DNA of 64,000 bases from an uncultured Erythrobacter sp. (GTDB taxonomy: Bacteria > Pseudomonadota > Alphaproteobacteria > Sphingomonadales > Sphingomonadaceae): positions 42,362 to 106,361 of the forward strand of contig CAJXJR010000014.1 in NCBI GenBank assembly GCA_913055155.1. The letters are read 5' to 3'. A model generated the notes under the pieces. It ran no database searches. It saw only the letters and a program-made list of their open reading frames with translations, and was not told the origin of the DNA. Positions 1 through 9,623 of the stretch are shown here, piece after piece; within the stretch, counting starts at the first letter, position 1, and the number at the start of each line of letters is the position of its first letter. The translations under genes and the position numbers were made by a program.

Positions 1-105
1 CCCGACGGCACGCCCGGCCCCAGCCTCTATTGCGCGGTGATCGTGAAGACGGTGGACGCGCAGACCCGCGCCAAGACCGGTATCAACGAACTGCTGCGCG
101 ACTGA
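1..105 (+). CDS. C-terminal fragment of a CDS truncated by the window edge (..[28 protein letters not shown])
   Basis: Open frame from base 1 to TGA at 103-105. Confidence 0.5.
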   Translation, partial: PDGTPGPSLYCAVIVKTVDAQTRAKTGINELLRD

Positions 106-222
106 TCCGCCCCTGATGGCCGGATACATGCTTTGGTCTGCCCTCGCGGGCCGAAGCGGAACTCTTGCACTTCGCAGTCGTAGACCGCACAAGAAGGCTG
201 CAAGCGAAAAAAGGGCTCTAGC

Positions 223-420
223 ATGAGTGAAGAAAAGAACGGCCAGATCCACATCGATGAGCAAGATGCCGCTGCCGGCTCCAAGCCGGGCGTGGTGCGC
301 TGGGTGCTGCTGATCAGCCTGCTGTCCGCCATCCTCATCATGTCGATCATCTGGATTTCCGGCGCGATCATGGAAGATGACAGCGAGGAAGCGGCGCCGC
401 CCGAATATATCGCCGAATAG
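223..420 (+). CDS. Small single-TM hypothetical protein (65 aa)
   Basis: ORF with hydrophobic segment VLLISLLSAILIMSIIWISGAI. Confidence 0.6.
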   Translation: MSEEKNGQIHIDEQDAAAGSKPGVVRWVLLISLLSAILIMSIIWISGAIMEDDSEEAAPPEYIAE

Positions 421-440
421 GACGAAGAAGGAGCAAGCCC

Positions 441-632
441 ATGCCTGCAAAGTCGAAAGCCCAGCAAAAGGCTGCCGGCGCGGCGCTGTCCGCCAAGCGG
501 GGCGAGACGAAGGTTTCCGAACTGCAAGGCGCGGCGAAACAGATGTACGATTCCATGAGCGAGGACGAACTGGAGGATTTCGCCTCCACCGACCGCGAAG
601 GGCTGCCCGACAAGATCGAGGGGGATGACTGA
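441..632 (+). CDS. DUF3008-like small protein (63 aa)
   Basis: MPAKSKAQQKAAGAALSAKRGE...; RBS-like aaggag upstream. Confidence 0.75.
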   Translation: MPAKSKAQQKAAGAALSAKRGETKVSELQGAAKQMYDSMSEDELEDFASTDREGLPDKIEGDD

Positions 633-1047
633 CCCCTTAGGCCTGTCGCGGTTCTTGGACGCACAGGCTGCCAGTTACGACCAGGCACTTGCCGAACTGC
701 GCGCAGGCGACAAGCGCAGCCACTGGATGTGGTTCGTGTTTCCGCAGGTGGAGGGACTGGGCCACAGCCCCACCGCGCAGTTCTATGCCATCAGCGGGCG
801 AGAAGAAGCACGCGCCTACCTCGCCCACGACGTGCTGGGCGCGCGGCTGCTGGAATGCACGCAGGCGATGCTGAAGCACGCTGGAGTACTGACTCCGCTG
901 GACATTCTCGGCCCGGTCGACGCGCTGAAGTTTCGCAGCAGCATGACGCTGTTCGAGGCAGTGGCGGACGACCCGGCGCCCTTTTCCGCCGCGCTGGACC
1001 GGATGTGCGACGGCGAGCGCGACCGGGCAACGCTAGAGCGGCTCTAG
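625..1047 (+). CDS. DUF1810 family protein
   Basis: [10 protein letters not shown]...[16 protein letters not shown] motifs typical of DUF1810. Confidence 0.85.
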   Translation: MTDPLGLSRFLDAQAASYDQALAELRAGDKRSHWMWFVFPQVEGLGHSPTAQFYAISGREEARAYLAHDVLGARLLECTQAMLKHAGVLTPLDILGPVDALKFRSSMTLFEAVADDPAPFSAALDRMCDGERDRATLERL

Positions 1048-2300
1048 CCCACCGGGTATTCGATCGGCGGCTCGTCCGCATGGGCAGCGGCATAGGCCTC
1101 TGCCGCCCGCAGCACGCGCAACATGTTGCGATAGGCGATCTTTTCCAGGTCTTCCTGAGAGTACCCGCGCCGCGCCAGTTCGGTGAACAGCGCCGGGTAA
1201 CCGGTCACATCCTCCATCCCCACGGGGCCGCTGGCCATGCCGTCATAATCGCCGCCGATGCCGATGTGGTCGATACCTGCCACGTCGCGGATATGATCGA
1301 TGTGGTCGGCATAGTCGACAATCGTCGCCTCGGGTGTCGGATTGGCCGCATCCCATTCCTCCATCCCGGCGGTGACCAGGTCGGGGCGACCCTGCCACCA
1401 GGCCTCCAGCCGCGCCCGCTCCGCCTGCCGGGCAGCATACCAGATACGCTGCGCCTCGCTCAGGTAACCGGGCAGGCCCACGGCCATCACGATGCCGCCG
1501 TTTTCCGGCAGGCGGGCCAGCACGTCGTCGGGCACGTTGCGCGCATGGCCGTTGACGGCAGTCGCACCCGAATGGCTGAAAATCACCGGCGCGCCGACCA
1601 CGTCCAGCGCATCGTGCATGGTGGTGGGTGCCACGTGACTGAGGTCCACCAGCATGCCGAGGCGCGCCATCGCGCGCACCACCAGCACGCCGAACTCGGT
1701 GAGGCCATCATGCTCGGGATCGTCCGTGGCGCTATCGGCCCAGGGCGTATTGCGGCTGTGGGTGATGGTCATGTAACGCGCGCCCAGGTCGTACATCTGG
1801 CGCAGCACGCCGAGGCTGGAGCCGATCGAATGGCCGCCCTCCATGCCCAGCAGCGAGGCGATGCGCCCTTCGGCCACGGCAGCTTCGACATCGTCGGCGG
1901 TCAGCGCCAGCGCCAGGTCTTCCGGATAGGCCGCGATCAGCCGCTTCGCGACATCGATCTGTTCGATCGTCGCCTGCACCGCTTCGGGCTCTTCCAGCGC
2001 AGCGGAGACATAGACCGACCACCACTGCGCCCCCACCATGCCTCGGCGCAAGCGGGCCAGGTCGGTGTGCATCTGGCCGGGTGTCCAGTCGTCACCCTCC
2101 AGCGTGTCGTGGAAATCGAAATCGGCCAGCACGTTGCCGTATTGCCCGCGCAGGCGGCCGGGCACGTCGTTGTGCCCGTCCCACACCGGCGCCGCTTCCA
2201 GCGCGGCGCGGGCCACGTCTTCGGGCGCGTCCTGGGCGATGGCGGGGGTGGCAAAGGCGGCGGTGGCCAGCAGGGTGGCCGCGAGGATGGTCCTTGTCAT
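1044..2300 (-). CDS. Membrane dipeptidase, peptidase family M19, secreted
   Basis: Signal peptide [50 protein letters not shown] motifs. Confidence 0.9.
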   Translation of the reverse strand: MTRTILAATLLATAAFATPAIAQDAPEDVARAALEAAPVWDGHNDVPGRLRGQYGNVLADFDFHDTLEGDDWTPGQMHTDLARLRRGMVGAQWWSVYVSAALEEPEAVQATIEQIDVAKRLIAAYPEDLALALTADDVEAAVAEGRIASLLGMEGGHSIGSSLGVLRQMYDLGARYMTITHSRNTPWADSATDDPEHDGLTEFGVLVVRAMARLGMLVDLSHVAPTTMHDALDVVGAPVIFSHSGATAVNGHARNVPDDVLARLPENGGIVMAVGLPGYLSEAQRIWYAARQAERARLEAWWQGRPDLVTAGMEEWDAANPTPEATIVDYADHIDHIRDVAGIDHIGIGGDYDGMASGPVGMEDVTGYPALFTELARRGYSQEDLEKIAYRNMLRVLRAAEAYAAAHADEPPIEYPVG

Positions 2301-2349
2301 GGGCGCGACTATGCGCTTTTCCCGCAGGCAGGCAAGCGCAGGAGCAATT

Positions 2350-2796
2350 ATGACCACGGCGAAGGACCTGATCGCAAAACTGGGGCTGGAGCCGCATCCC
2401 GAAGGCGGCTGGTTCCGAGAGACGTGGCGCGCCGATGCGCCCGAAAGCGAACGCGCCAGCGCCACGGCGATCCATTTCCTGCTTGAAAGCGGGCAAAGCT
2501 CGCACTGGCACAAGGTCGACGCGACCGAGATCTGGCTGTGGCACGCGGGCAACCCGCTGGAACTGGCGCTGGCCGATCCCACCGGCGCGCACCGGGCCGA
2601 AGTGCGGCTGGGGCCGGACATTGCAGGCGGCGACAAGGTGCAGCAGGTGATCCGCCCCGACGAATGGCAAGCCGCGCGTCCGCTGCCCGGAGAACACGAC
2701 TACACGCTGGTCTCCTGCATTGTCTCGCCCGCCTTCGAGTTTGCCGGCTTCACCCTCGCCCCGCCGGGCTGGCAGCCGGGTGACGACCTGCCATGA
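2350..2796 (+). CDS. Cupin family protein (DUF985)
   Basis: [17 protein letters not shown]...ATAIHFLLE...[12 protein letters not shown]. Confidence 0.85.
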   Translation: MTTAKDLIAKLGLEPHPEGGWFRETWRADAPESERASATAIHFLLESGQSSHWHKVDATEIWLWHAGNPLELALADPTGAHRAEVRLGPDIAGGDKVQQVIRPDEWQAARPLPGEHDYTLVSCIVSPAFEFAGFTLAPPGWQPGDDLP

Positions 2797-2806
2797 GGGT
2801 CGGGCC

Positions 2807-3208
2807 ATGATCCGCGCCGGACTGACTTACCTGCTGGCGGCGTTCTACGCCTTTGCCGGATACCGCCACCTGGTGGGCCCCGAACCGTTCCTGTCGATCA
2901 CGCCGGGCTGGGTGCCCTTTCCCGAAGCGGTGATCGCGTGGACGGGCGTGGCCGAGATTGCGGGTGCTGTTGCCCTTGCCCAACCGTTCTCGCCCAGGCT
3001 GCGCCAGGCCGGCGGGATCGGCCTCGCACTCTATGCGCTGTGCGTCTGGCCGGCGAATATCAATCACATGGCTATGGACATGGCGCGCCCCGATGGCGGC
3101 TGGGGCATGGCCTACCACGTCCCGCGCATGGCAGCGCAGCCGTTGATCATCTGGCTGGCGCTATGGTGCGGGCAGGTAATCGACTGGCCGTTCAACCGGC
3201 GCAGCTGA
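2807..3208 (+). CDS. DoxX-like small membrane protein
   Basis: Multiple TM segments, FAGYRHL..P..FLSI.P.WVPFPE. Confidence 0.7.
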   Translation: MIRAGLTYLLAAFYAFAGYRHLVGPEPFLSITPGWVPFPEAVIAWTGVAEIAGAVALAQPFSPRLRQAGGIGLALYALCVWPANINHMAMDMARPDGGWGMAYHVPRMAAQPLIIWLALWCGQVIDWPFNRRS

Positions 3209-3239
3209 CCACCCACCCCCACGATGCTTCTGGGCGACC

Positions 3240-4508
3240 CTACTGGGCAGGTTCGGCCTCGACCGAATAGTTGATGGCAGCGTTGCGGGTCTTCTGGAAA
3301 TCCTCGACGCTCATGCCCTTCATCGCGGCGTAGACATCGATGTTGCCCAGCCCCACGACGGGCGCCAACTTCTCCAGGTTGAAGAAGATCACGCCGTAAT
3401 GGATCATGCCGATCCAATCGAGGTCGCGGATCATGGTCTTCTCTTCCTCGGTCAGCGCGTATTCCTCGGCCAGCGCCTCGAAATCGGTCTTGAACCCCTC
3501 GCGGAAATCCGGCTCCACGATCGAGTGGAGGAAATTGTTGATCCGCCAGGCCTTGGCGCTGCGGGTCACGGTGAAGGGATAGGTGCCCTCCAGCCCCAGC
3601 GCGGGCGCCACGTCGGCATAGATGCGCTCGGCATATTCCTCTTTCGTTTCCGGCGAGGGGTCGGGCTCTGCATCCTCGAACACCATGCTCGCGATGCTGG
3701 TCATCGAAGGCAGGAAGAAGCTGCGGTGCAGTTCGTTGACCTTGGGGGCCAGCGCGCCGCGCATCAGCATCCACATCACGATCTCGGCGCCTTCCATGCC
3801 GCCCAGCTTCACCAGTTCGCCCACCGGGATATCGATCAGGCTTTCGGGATCGTGGGCCAGGCGGTCCATGAATTCGTGGTCCCACTCGACATTGTTGAAG
3901 CCGCAGCGTTCGCCATGCACCTGGTGCGACAGGCCGCCGGTGCCGGCGATGGCCACCTTGATATCGGCGGGATAGTTCTGGATCGCGCGGCGCAAGCTGC
4001 GGCCGAAGTTCCAGAACCGCCGGGCCTTGGGGATCGGCAGTTCCAGCACGCCGCACTGCAGCGGCACGATCCGGCACGGCCAGCCTTCCTCGTCGCTGTG
4101 CGGCAGCAGCACGGAAAGCGGCGAGAAGGCGCCGTGGTCCAGCCCCATGCCCTGCCAGTAAGACAGGTCGAAATCATCTGCCACCATGCCGAAGGCAAGG
4201 TGTTCGGCCAGCTGCGGATCGCCCTTGATCGGCGGGATCTTGCGCGGGCCGCCGCCTTCGTCGGCCGCGGCATATTCCTCGCCGATGCCGATGGCAAAGT
4301 GCGAATAGTGCCGCATCCAGAACGAGGTCATGTGATCGTTGTAGACGTAGATGATGACGTCCGGCTTGGTCTCTGCCAGCCACTTCTTGACCGGTTCGAA
4401 CCCTTCGAAGATCGGCTTCCAGACAGGGTCGTCCTGTTTCCCCGCGTCCTGCGCGAAAGCGATGGTGGGGGTGTGCGATACGGCGAAACCGCCGACAAGC
4501 TGTGCCAT
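3240..4508 (-). CDS. Class III extradiol dioxygenase, LigB+LigA fusion (gallate dioxygenase DesB/GalA-like), paralog 1
   Basis: GFAVSHTPTIAFA, YNDHMTSF, GLDHGAFSPLSV, GTGGLSHQVHGE, EGAEIVMWMLMRGAL; C-terminal LigA-like domain; 422 aa. Confidence 0.85.
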   Translation of the reverse strand: MAQLVGGFAVSHTPTIAFAQDAGKQDDPVWKPIFEGFEPVKKWLAETKPDVIIYVYNDHMTSFWMRHYSHFAIGIGEEYAAADEGGGPRKIPPIKGDPQLAEHLAFGMVADDFDLSYWQGMGLDHGAFSPLSVLLPHSDEEGWPCRIVPLQCGVLELPIPKARRFWNFGRSLRRAIQNYPADIKVAIAGTGGLSHQVHGERCGFNNVEWDHEFMDRLAHDPESLIDIPVGELVKLGGMEGAEIVMWMLMRGALAPKVNELHRSFFLPSMTSIASMVFEDAEPDPSPETKEEYAERIYADVAPALGLEGTYPFTVTRSAKAWRINNFLHSIVEPDFREGFKTDFEALAEEYALTEEEKTMIRDLDWIGMIHYGVIFFNLEKLAPVVGLGNIDVYAAMKGMSVEDFQKTRNAAINYSVEAEPAQ

Positions 4509-4571
4509 GACTTCTCTCCCGATGGAGCCGCCGCAAGCGACTCTGGCATGCGTTTGTGAAGTCTTGGCTAT

Positions 4572-4588
4572 TGTAAGTAGTGCTTACA
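4572..4588. promoter_or_regulatory. Candidate operator, perfect dyad TGTAAG-N5-CTTACA upstream of paralog 1
   Basis: tgtaag tagtg cttaca read directly, about 65 bp upstream of the start codon. Confidence 0.4.
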
Positions 4589-4674
4589 GTCTTTGCGCTG
4601 CGTCAATCGCGCTTTGACACGCTGCAACTTGCGTTTAGTCTCTCTCCCCGAAAGCAATCAGGAAGGATCACGCC

Positions 4675-5190
4675 ATGAATTCGAAACGTCCCGTCGCCAC
4701 GGCAATTGTCACCCTGGCAGCAGCAGGCCTGCTGGCCGCCTGTGACAACACCGCCGACGAGGCGGCAGTCGAAGGTGAGGGCGCCGATGCGGTGGCCACG
4801 GGAGATGCCGAAGTGATCGAGGCGCGGCAGGACAATTTCGAGGAGATCGGCGATTCCTTCAAGGCGATCCGCGACCAGATGGAAAGCGGTGAACCGGATT
4901 TCGCGGTGATCCAACCCGCTGCGGAAACGATCCAGGCCGATGCCGCCAAGATCATGGAATTCTTCCCCGTGGGCACCAGCATCGAATCGGGCGCCGATAC
5001 CGAAGCCCTGCCGATCATCTGGGAACAGCCGGAGGAATTCGCCTCCGCGCATGACCGGCTTGTCGCCGCCGCCGACGGGCTGGTGGCCGCTGCGCAGACG
5101 GGCGACCCCGCCGCCATGGGGCCGGCCATCGGCGAACTGGGCAATTCGTGCAAGAACTGCCACGACACCTTTCGACTCGACGACGAGTAA
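4675..5190 (+). CDS. Cytochrome c (c'/c556 type), exported
   Basis: Lipoprotein/Sec-like N-terminus; C-terminal CKNCH heme motif. Confidence 0.85.
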   Translation: MNSKRPVATAIVTLAAAGLLAACDNTADEAAVEGEGADAVATGDAEVIEARQDNFEEIGDSFKAIRDQMESGEPDFAVIQPAAETIQADAAKIMEFFPVGTSIESGADTEALPIIWEQPEEFASAHDRLVAAADGLVAAAQTGDPAAMGPAIGELGNSCKNCHDTFRLDDE

Positions 5191-5216
5191 TCGCGCTGCG
5201 CCGGGGCGTGTGAGCC

Positions 5217-5882
5217 ATGACCACGAATGACAAGGCAAGGCGGGTCTGGGACCTGCCCGTGCGCATTTGCCACTGGAGCTTCGTGCTGCTGCTGCCCGCC
5301 CTGTGGTGGACGGCAGAGAACAGCGAGATGGGCTGGCACAAGCGGCTGGGCCTGCTGCTGCTGGCGCTGCTGGTGTTCCGCATTGCGTGGGGCTTCGTCG
5401 GCAGCTCCACCGCGCGTTTCGCATCCTTCGTGAAGGGGCCGGGCGCAGTGCTCGCCTATTTCCGCGGCACCACATCGCACGCAGGCCCCGGCCACAACCC
5501 GGCCGGGGGCTGGAGCGTCGTTGCGCTGCTGCTGGCCATGGCGGTGCAGGTGACCACCGGCCTTTTTGCAGGCGACCCTTATGACGGATCCACCGGGCCG
5601 CTGAACGACCTGGTGCGCACCATGACGGCAGACACGCTGACCGAAGTGCACGAATTCACCTTCAACGTGATCCTCGCGCTGGTGGCGCTGCACCTGCTGG
5701 CGGTGATCTATTACTCTGCGGTGAAGCGCGACCGGATCGTGCCGGCGATGGTCACCGGGTCCCGTTTGTTGCCTGCCGGCGTAACGGGGATGGAACCCGT
5801 GCCCGCATGGCGCGCCTTTGCCTGCCTCGCCGTGGGCGCGGCGCTATCGCTGTGGGTGGCGAACGGCGCGCCGCCGCTCTAG
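5217..5882 (+). CDS. Cytochrome b561 family protein
   Basis: RVWDLPVRICHWSFV..., His-containing TM helices. Confidence 0.85.
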   Translation: MTTNDKARRVWDLPVRICHWSFVLLLPALWWTAENSEMGWHKRLGLLLLALLVFRIAWGFVGSSTARFASFVKGPGAVLAYFRGTTSHAGPGHNPAGGWSVVALLLAMAVQVTTGLFAGDPYDGSTGPLNDLVRTMTADTLTEVHEFTFNVILALVALHLLAVIYYSAVKRDRIVPAMVTGSRLLPAGVTGMEPVPAWRAFACLAVGAALSLWVANGAPPL

Positions 5883-5898
5883 GCGGCGCGCCAGTCCG

Positions 5899-7158
5899 TC
5901 AGTCTTCCTTGCCGGCCACGCCGTAGTTGATCTGCGCGTTGCGGGTTTTCTGGAACTCCGGCACGCTCAGCCCCTTCATCGCGGCGTAGATATCGATGTT
6001 GCCGATCCCGGTGACGGCGCCCAGCTTCTCCAGCATGAAGAAGATCACGCCGTAGTGGATCATGCCGATCCAGTCGCGGCGGCGAACAAGGTCCTTTTCC
6101 TCTTCGGTCAGCCCGCCCTTTTCATAGGCGGCTTCCTCGTCCTCGCGGAACAGCTTGCGCATTTCCGGCTCGGTCAGCGAATGCAGGAAGTGGTTCAGGC
6201 GGAAGCCCTTCACGCTGCGCTCGATGGTGAAGGGATAGGTGCCTTCCATCTCTTCCGCGCCGACATAGTCGCGGTCGGCCCGCTCGCGGGTCTTCGCCGG
6301 GTCTTCCACCGGTTCGCCGCCCGACTTCTCCTCCAGGATCATCGTGGCGATGGGGCACATGGAAGGCAGGAAATAGGTCTTGTGGGTGCATTCCACTTCG
6401 GCTGCCAGCGCGCCGCGCATCATCAGCCACATCACGACCTCGGCGCCTTCCCAGCCGCCCAGCTTGGCCAGCTCGGCGATGGTCATGTCGAGCAGGCTTT
6501 CGGGGTCCTTCTCCAGCCGTTCCATGAACTCGGCATCCCATTCGGGATTGTTGAAGCCGCAGCCCTCGCCGTGGACCTGGTGCGACAGGCCGCCGGTGCC
6601 GGCGATGGCCACCTTGATGTCCTCGGGATAGGACAGGATCGCCTGGCGCAGGCTCTTGCCGAACTTGTAGAACCGGCGCGCGCTGGGCAGCGGTACGGTC
6701 AGCACGCCGCACACCACCGGCAGCAGCTTGCAGGCCCAGCCGTCGTCGTCATAGTCGACCATGACCGACAGCGGCGAAAAGGCGCCGTGGTCCAGCCCCT
6801 TGCCCTGGAAGTACGACAGGTCGAATTCGTTGGCGACCATCACCCGCGCCACGTGCTCGGCGAACTTGGGATCGCCCTTGATCGCGGGGATGTCGCGCGG
6901 GCCGCCACCTTCGTCGGCTGCCTTGAATTCCTCGCCAACGCCCAGCGCGAAGTGGCTGTAGTGGTCGAAGAACGAGGTCATGTGGTCGTTGTAGATATAG
7001 ACCAGCACGTCGGGCTTCTTCTCGCGAAACCATTCCTGCACCGGCTCGTAGCCTTCGAAGATCGGCTTCCACACCGGATCGTCCTGCTTGCCGCCGTCCT
7101 TGGCGAAAGCGATGGTGGGGGTATGCGAAGTGGCGACGCCGCCGACGATAGTGGCCAT
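5899..7158 (-). CDS. Class III extradiol dioxygenase, LigB+LigA fusion (gallate dioxygenase-like), paralog 2
   Basis: Same motifs as paralog 1 (SHTPTIAFA, YNDHMTSF, GLDHGAFSP, GTGGLSHQVHGEG); 419 aa. Confidence 0.85.
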   Translation of the reverse strand: MATIVGGVATSHTPTIAFAKDGGKQDDPVWKPIFEGYEPVQEWFREKKPDVLVYIYNDHMTSFFDHYSHFALGVGEEFKAADEGGGPRDIPAIKGDPKFAEHVARVMVANEFDLSYFQGKGLDHGAFSPLSVMVDYDDDGWACKLLPVVCGVLTVPLPSARRFYKFGKSLRQAILSYPEDIKVAIAGTGGLSHQVHGEGCGFNNPEWDAEFMERLEKDPESLLDMTIAELAKLGGWEGAEVVMWLMMRGALAAEVECTHKTYFLPSMCPIATMILEEKSGGEPVEDPAKTRERADRDYVGAEEMEGTYPFTIERSVKGFRLNHFLHSLTEPEMRKLFREDEEAAYEKGGLTEEEKDLVRRRDWIGMIHYGVIFFMLEKLGAVTGIGNIDIYAAMKGLSVPEFQKTRNAQINYGVAGKED

Positions 7159-7304
7159 GACCGGAGAACCTTTCCTCTGTGGCGATCCGTCACCTGCGAA
7201 CCGCTCTCAATTGCCTGTCTCTTGCCATGTGGGAGCGCCCCTCGGCAAGTCAATTGTCCGGAAATGCGAAGTGTTCGGATATGTGAACTTTATGCCGGAC
7301 GGCT

Positions 7305-8334
7305 TCAGTTCTGCATCGGCACCGCTTCATCCCAGCGAAAGCCGACCCCGCCGCCCTGCCACACACCGGCGCCCGCAGGGTTGGGGCCATGGATGTCGAG
7401 CTGGATCGGCAGGCCGCCGTCCGGCGCGAACCTGTGTGTGCCGCGAACGGTGCTGCGATGCATGATGCGCAGGCCCTGTTCCTGCGCCGAGGCGTGAGCT
7501 TCGGGCGCGGCGCGGTGGGCGACGGCCAGGTTATCGATGAACACGCAGTCGTTGCGCCGGTATTCGAATGCGATCGCGTAGCCGTGGTTAAAGCCGGCGT
7601 TGAGCACGGCATTATACCACCGACAGAGCTGCCTCAGTTCTTCCGCCGCCAGCAGGCGTATGCCTTCGCCATCGGGCGCCTTCTCTATCACGGCCCCGGT
7701 CATGCCCAGGTGCAGCCAGATGCATTTGCAGCCCGAGATCGGGTGTTCGTGCACCAGCGGATGCACGACGCCGGAGCTTGAGTTCACCGAATAGAGGCGG
7801 CTCCAGGATTCCTTCAGTTCGACCGGCAGGGCATCGTAGGCCCCGGCCTGGTGCGCGAAATGCGTGCCGCCGCCTTTTTCGGCGGGGCGCACGATGTGAT
7901 ATCCCGAGTGCGAGAATGTCTCGGGAACGAAGCTGCCGTCGTTATGCCATTGCGGGCCGACGCCGGGGATGCCGTGGCGCTGATCGTTAGACAGGCGGAA
8001 GATGTGCCGGTTGCCGCCCGGAGTTGCCGGGTGGACGCCGTGGGTGCTGTGCAATTCGCGGCCACCCCACCAGCAACTGGCACGCAGGAAGTCTTCGGCG
8101 TCGATCTCGCGCTCGCTCTTGAACACCAGGAAACCGCGGCCAGCCATTTCCGCCTCGAGCGCTGCGCGCACAGGCTCCGGCGGGGCGTTGCCGGCGGCAA
8201 GATCGATTGCCGCGAACTTCTGCGCCAAGCGGCTGCAGCGGCGTGATCGTGGCGCCGAAGCGCTCAATCTCCTGCACGCGGGCGGGATCGGGCGGGGCGA
8301 TCGCGGCGCTTTGAATGTCCAGTGCATCAGTCAT
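7305..8334 (-). pseudogene. TauD/TfdA-family dioxygenase with a +1 frameshift near 8207
   Basis: Natural N-terminus MTDALDIQSAAIAPPDPARVQEIERFGATITPLQPLGAEVRG in one frame; IDLAAGNAPPEPV...HNDGSF...HRSTVRGTH in another; one extra A (minus strand) at the junction. Confidence 0.7.
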
Positions 8335-8406
8335 AAGCCTGGTACCGATCTAGGTATCGACCAGGCGCATGCAACGCATGGATGCCGAAGGCGCGCCCAA
8401 ACAAGA

Positions 8407-8436
8407 AACGGGCGGGAAGCATGCGCCTCCCGCCCG
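8407..8436 (-). terminator. Hairpin terminator downstream of the SWIB gene
   Basis: ACGGGCGGGA...TCCCGCCCGTTTCTT on minus strand. Confidence 0.6.
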
Positions 8437-8467
8437 TATTCTTTCACTGGAAAACCAGTGGCCTCAA

Positions 8468-8719
8468 TCAGCTCATGTGCTTGGAGACGGCACCGGTCAT
8501 CTTGAACATCGAGATCTGATCGTTGCCGATCACCGCACCCAGCTTGGCATCGGGGTTGATCATGCGCTTGTCCTTGGAATCCTGCAGGCCGTTGGCCTTG
8601 ATGTGATCCCACACCTTCTTGGTCACCTCGGCACGGGTCATCGGACCCTTGCCGACCACGGCTTCCAGCTCGGACGAGAGGTTCACCGGCTTGTTCAGCG
8701 CGTTGTTCTTGGCAGCCAT
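8468..8719 (-). CDS. SWIB/MDM2 domain protein
   Basis: VNLSSELEAVVGKGPMTRAEVTKKVWDHIKANGLQDSKDKRMINPDAKL. Confidence 0.9.
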   Translation of the reverse strand: MAAKNNALNKPVNLSSELEAVVGKGPMTRAEVTKKVWDHIKANGLQDSKDKRMINPDAKLGAVIGNDQISMFKMTGAVSKHMS

Positions 8720-8767
8720 TTTCTAAAGTCCTTTCAGTCAAAAATAGCCGAACGGGCCTAGCACCCC

Positions 8768-9370
8768 TTATTCGGCTTCGTCTTCATCTTCCCAGTCGTA
8801 ATCCCCGCCTTCTTCGCGGGCATAGGTTCCGGTCAAAAGTGCAAGGCCGATGACGTGGCCCTGCATTGCCTCCTCCAGCTCCTTGCGCGAGGCGCCCGGC
8901 ATCAAGACCAGCGGCAGGTCAAGCGCGAACAGCTGAAACACGTAATCATGCGGATCGGCACCGGTGGGCGGATCGGGCAGCAGCCATTCGGAATTGCCGA
9001 AGCTGTTCTTGCCCACGCGCGGCGGTGCTTCACCTTCCAGGATCTTGCCCTTCTGGCCGGGCAGGCCCCAGACCAGCCAGTGGCAGAAGGGTTCTTCGCC
9101 CGGGGCATCGGGGTCTTCCACCACCAGTACCACTTCCTGCGTACCTGGCGGGGGCGAAGTCCATTCCAACGGCGGGGCGACAGAATCCTCTTCATCGGCC
9201 GTAAAGCACGGGTCCAGTTCCTCGCCATTGTCGAAGGCGGCAGAGGACAGCGCAAAGCCGCCCTTGCCCAGCACGCCCTGCGATCCCAGGCGCGCGGCCA
9301 CCAGCTTGCCATGCTTCGCGCTGGAGTTGCCCAGAGCCGATGCCAGCCAGTCGGGTGTCGTGTCTGCCAT
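8768..9370 (-). CDS. YbhB/YbcL family PEBP-like protein
   Basis: APPLEWTSPPPGTQEVVLVVEDPDAPG...FCHWLVWGLP. Confidence 0.9.
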   Translation of the reverse strand: MADTTPDWLASALGNSSAKHGKLVAARLGSQGVLGKGGFALSSAAFDNGEELDPCFTADEEDSVAPPLEWTSPPPGTQEVVLVVEDPDAPGEEPFCHWLVWGLPGQKGKILEGEAPPRVGKNSFGNSEWLLPDPPTGADPHDYVFQLFALDLPLVLMPGASRKELEEAMQGHVIGLALLTGTYAREEGGDYDWEDEDEAE

Positions 9371-9623
9371 GGATATCAGGTCCTGCGATTGCTTGTCTGT
9401 TTTCGTGCGAGGGCGCGATGTGCAGGTTGCGGCCCAGCATTTCAAGGGGCGCATTACAAGGCCCTGGCCCGTTCAGCCTGTTGAAGGATTTGCCCTGCCA
9501 TGCAGCAGCATCGCTTTTTCAACCGACACGGCGCCGTCTGCCTTGCCTAGGCCGGGAAGCCGGGTTAGCCCTTTCCCATCGTGGTGCTCACACACCAATC
9601 GCTTCAAATTCCGGGTCTATTTC

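Noticed and set aside
5818-7497. 559-aa ORF opposite dioxygenase paralog 2
   Set aside because: Antisense artefact; minus strand encodes a conserved dioxygenase
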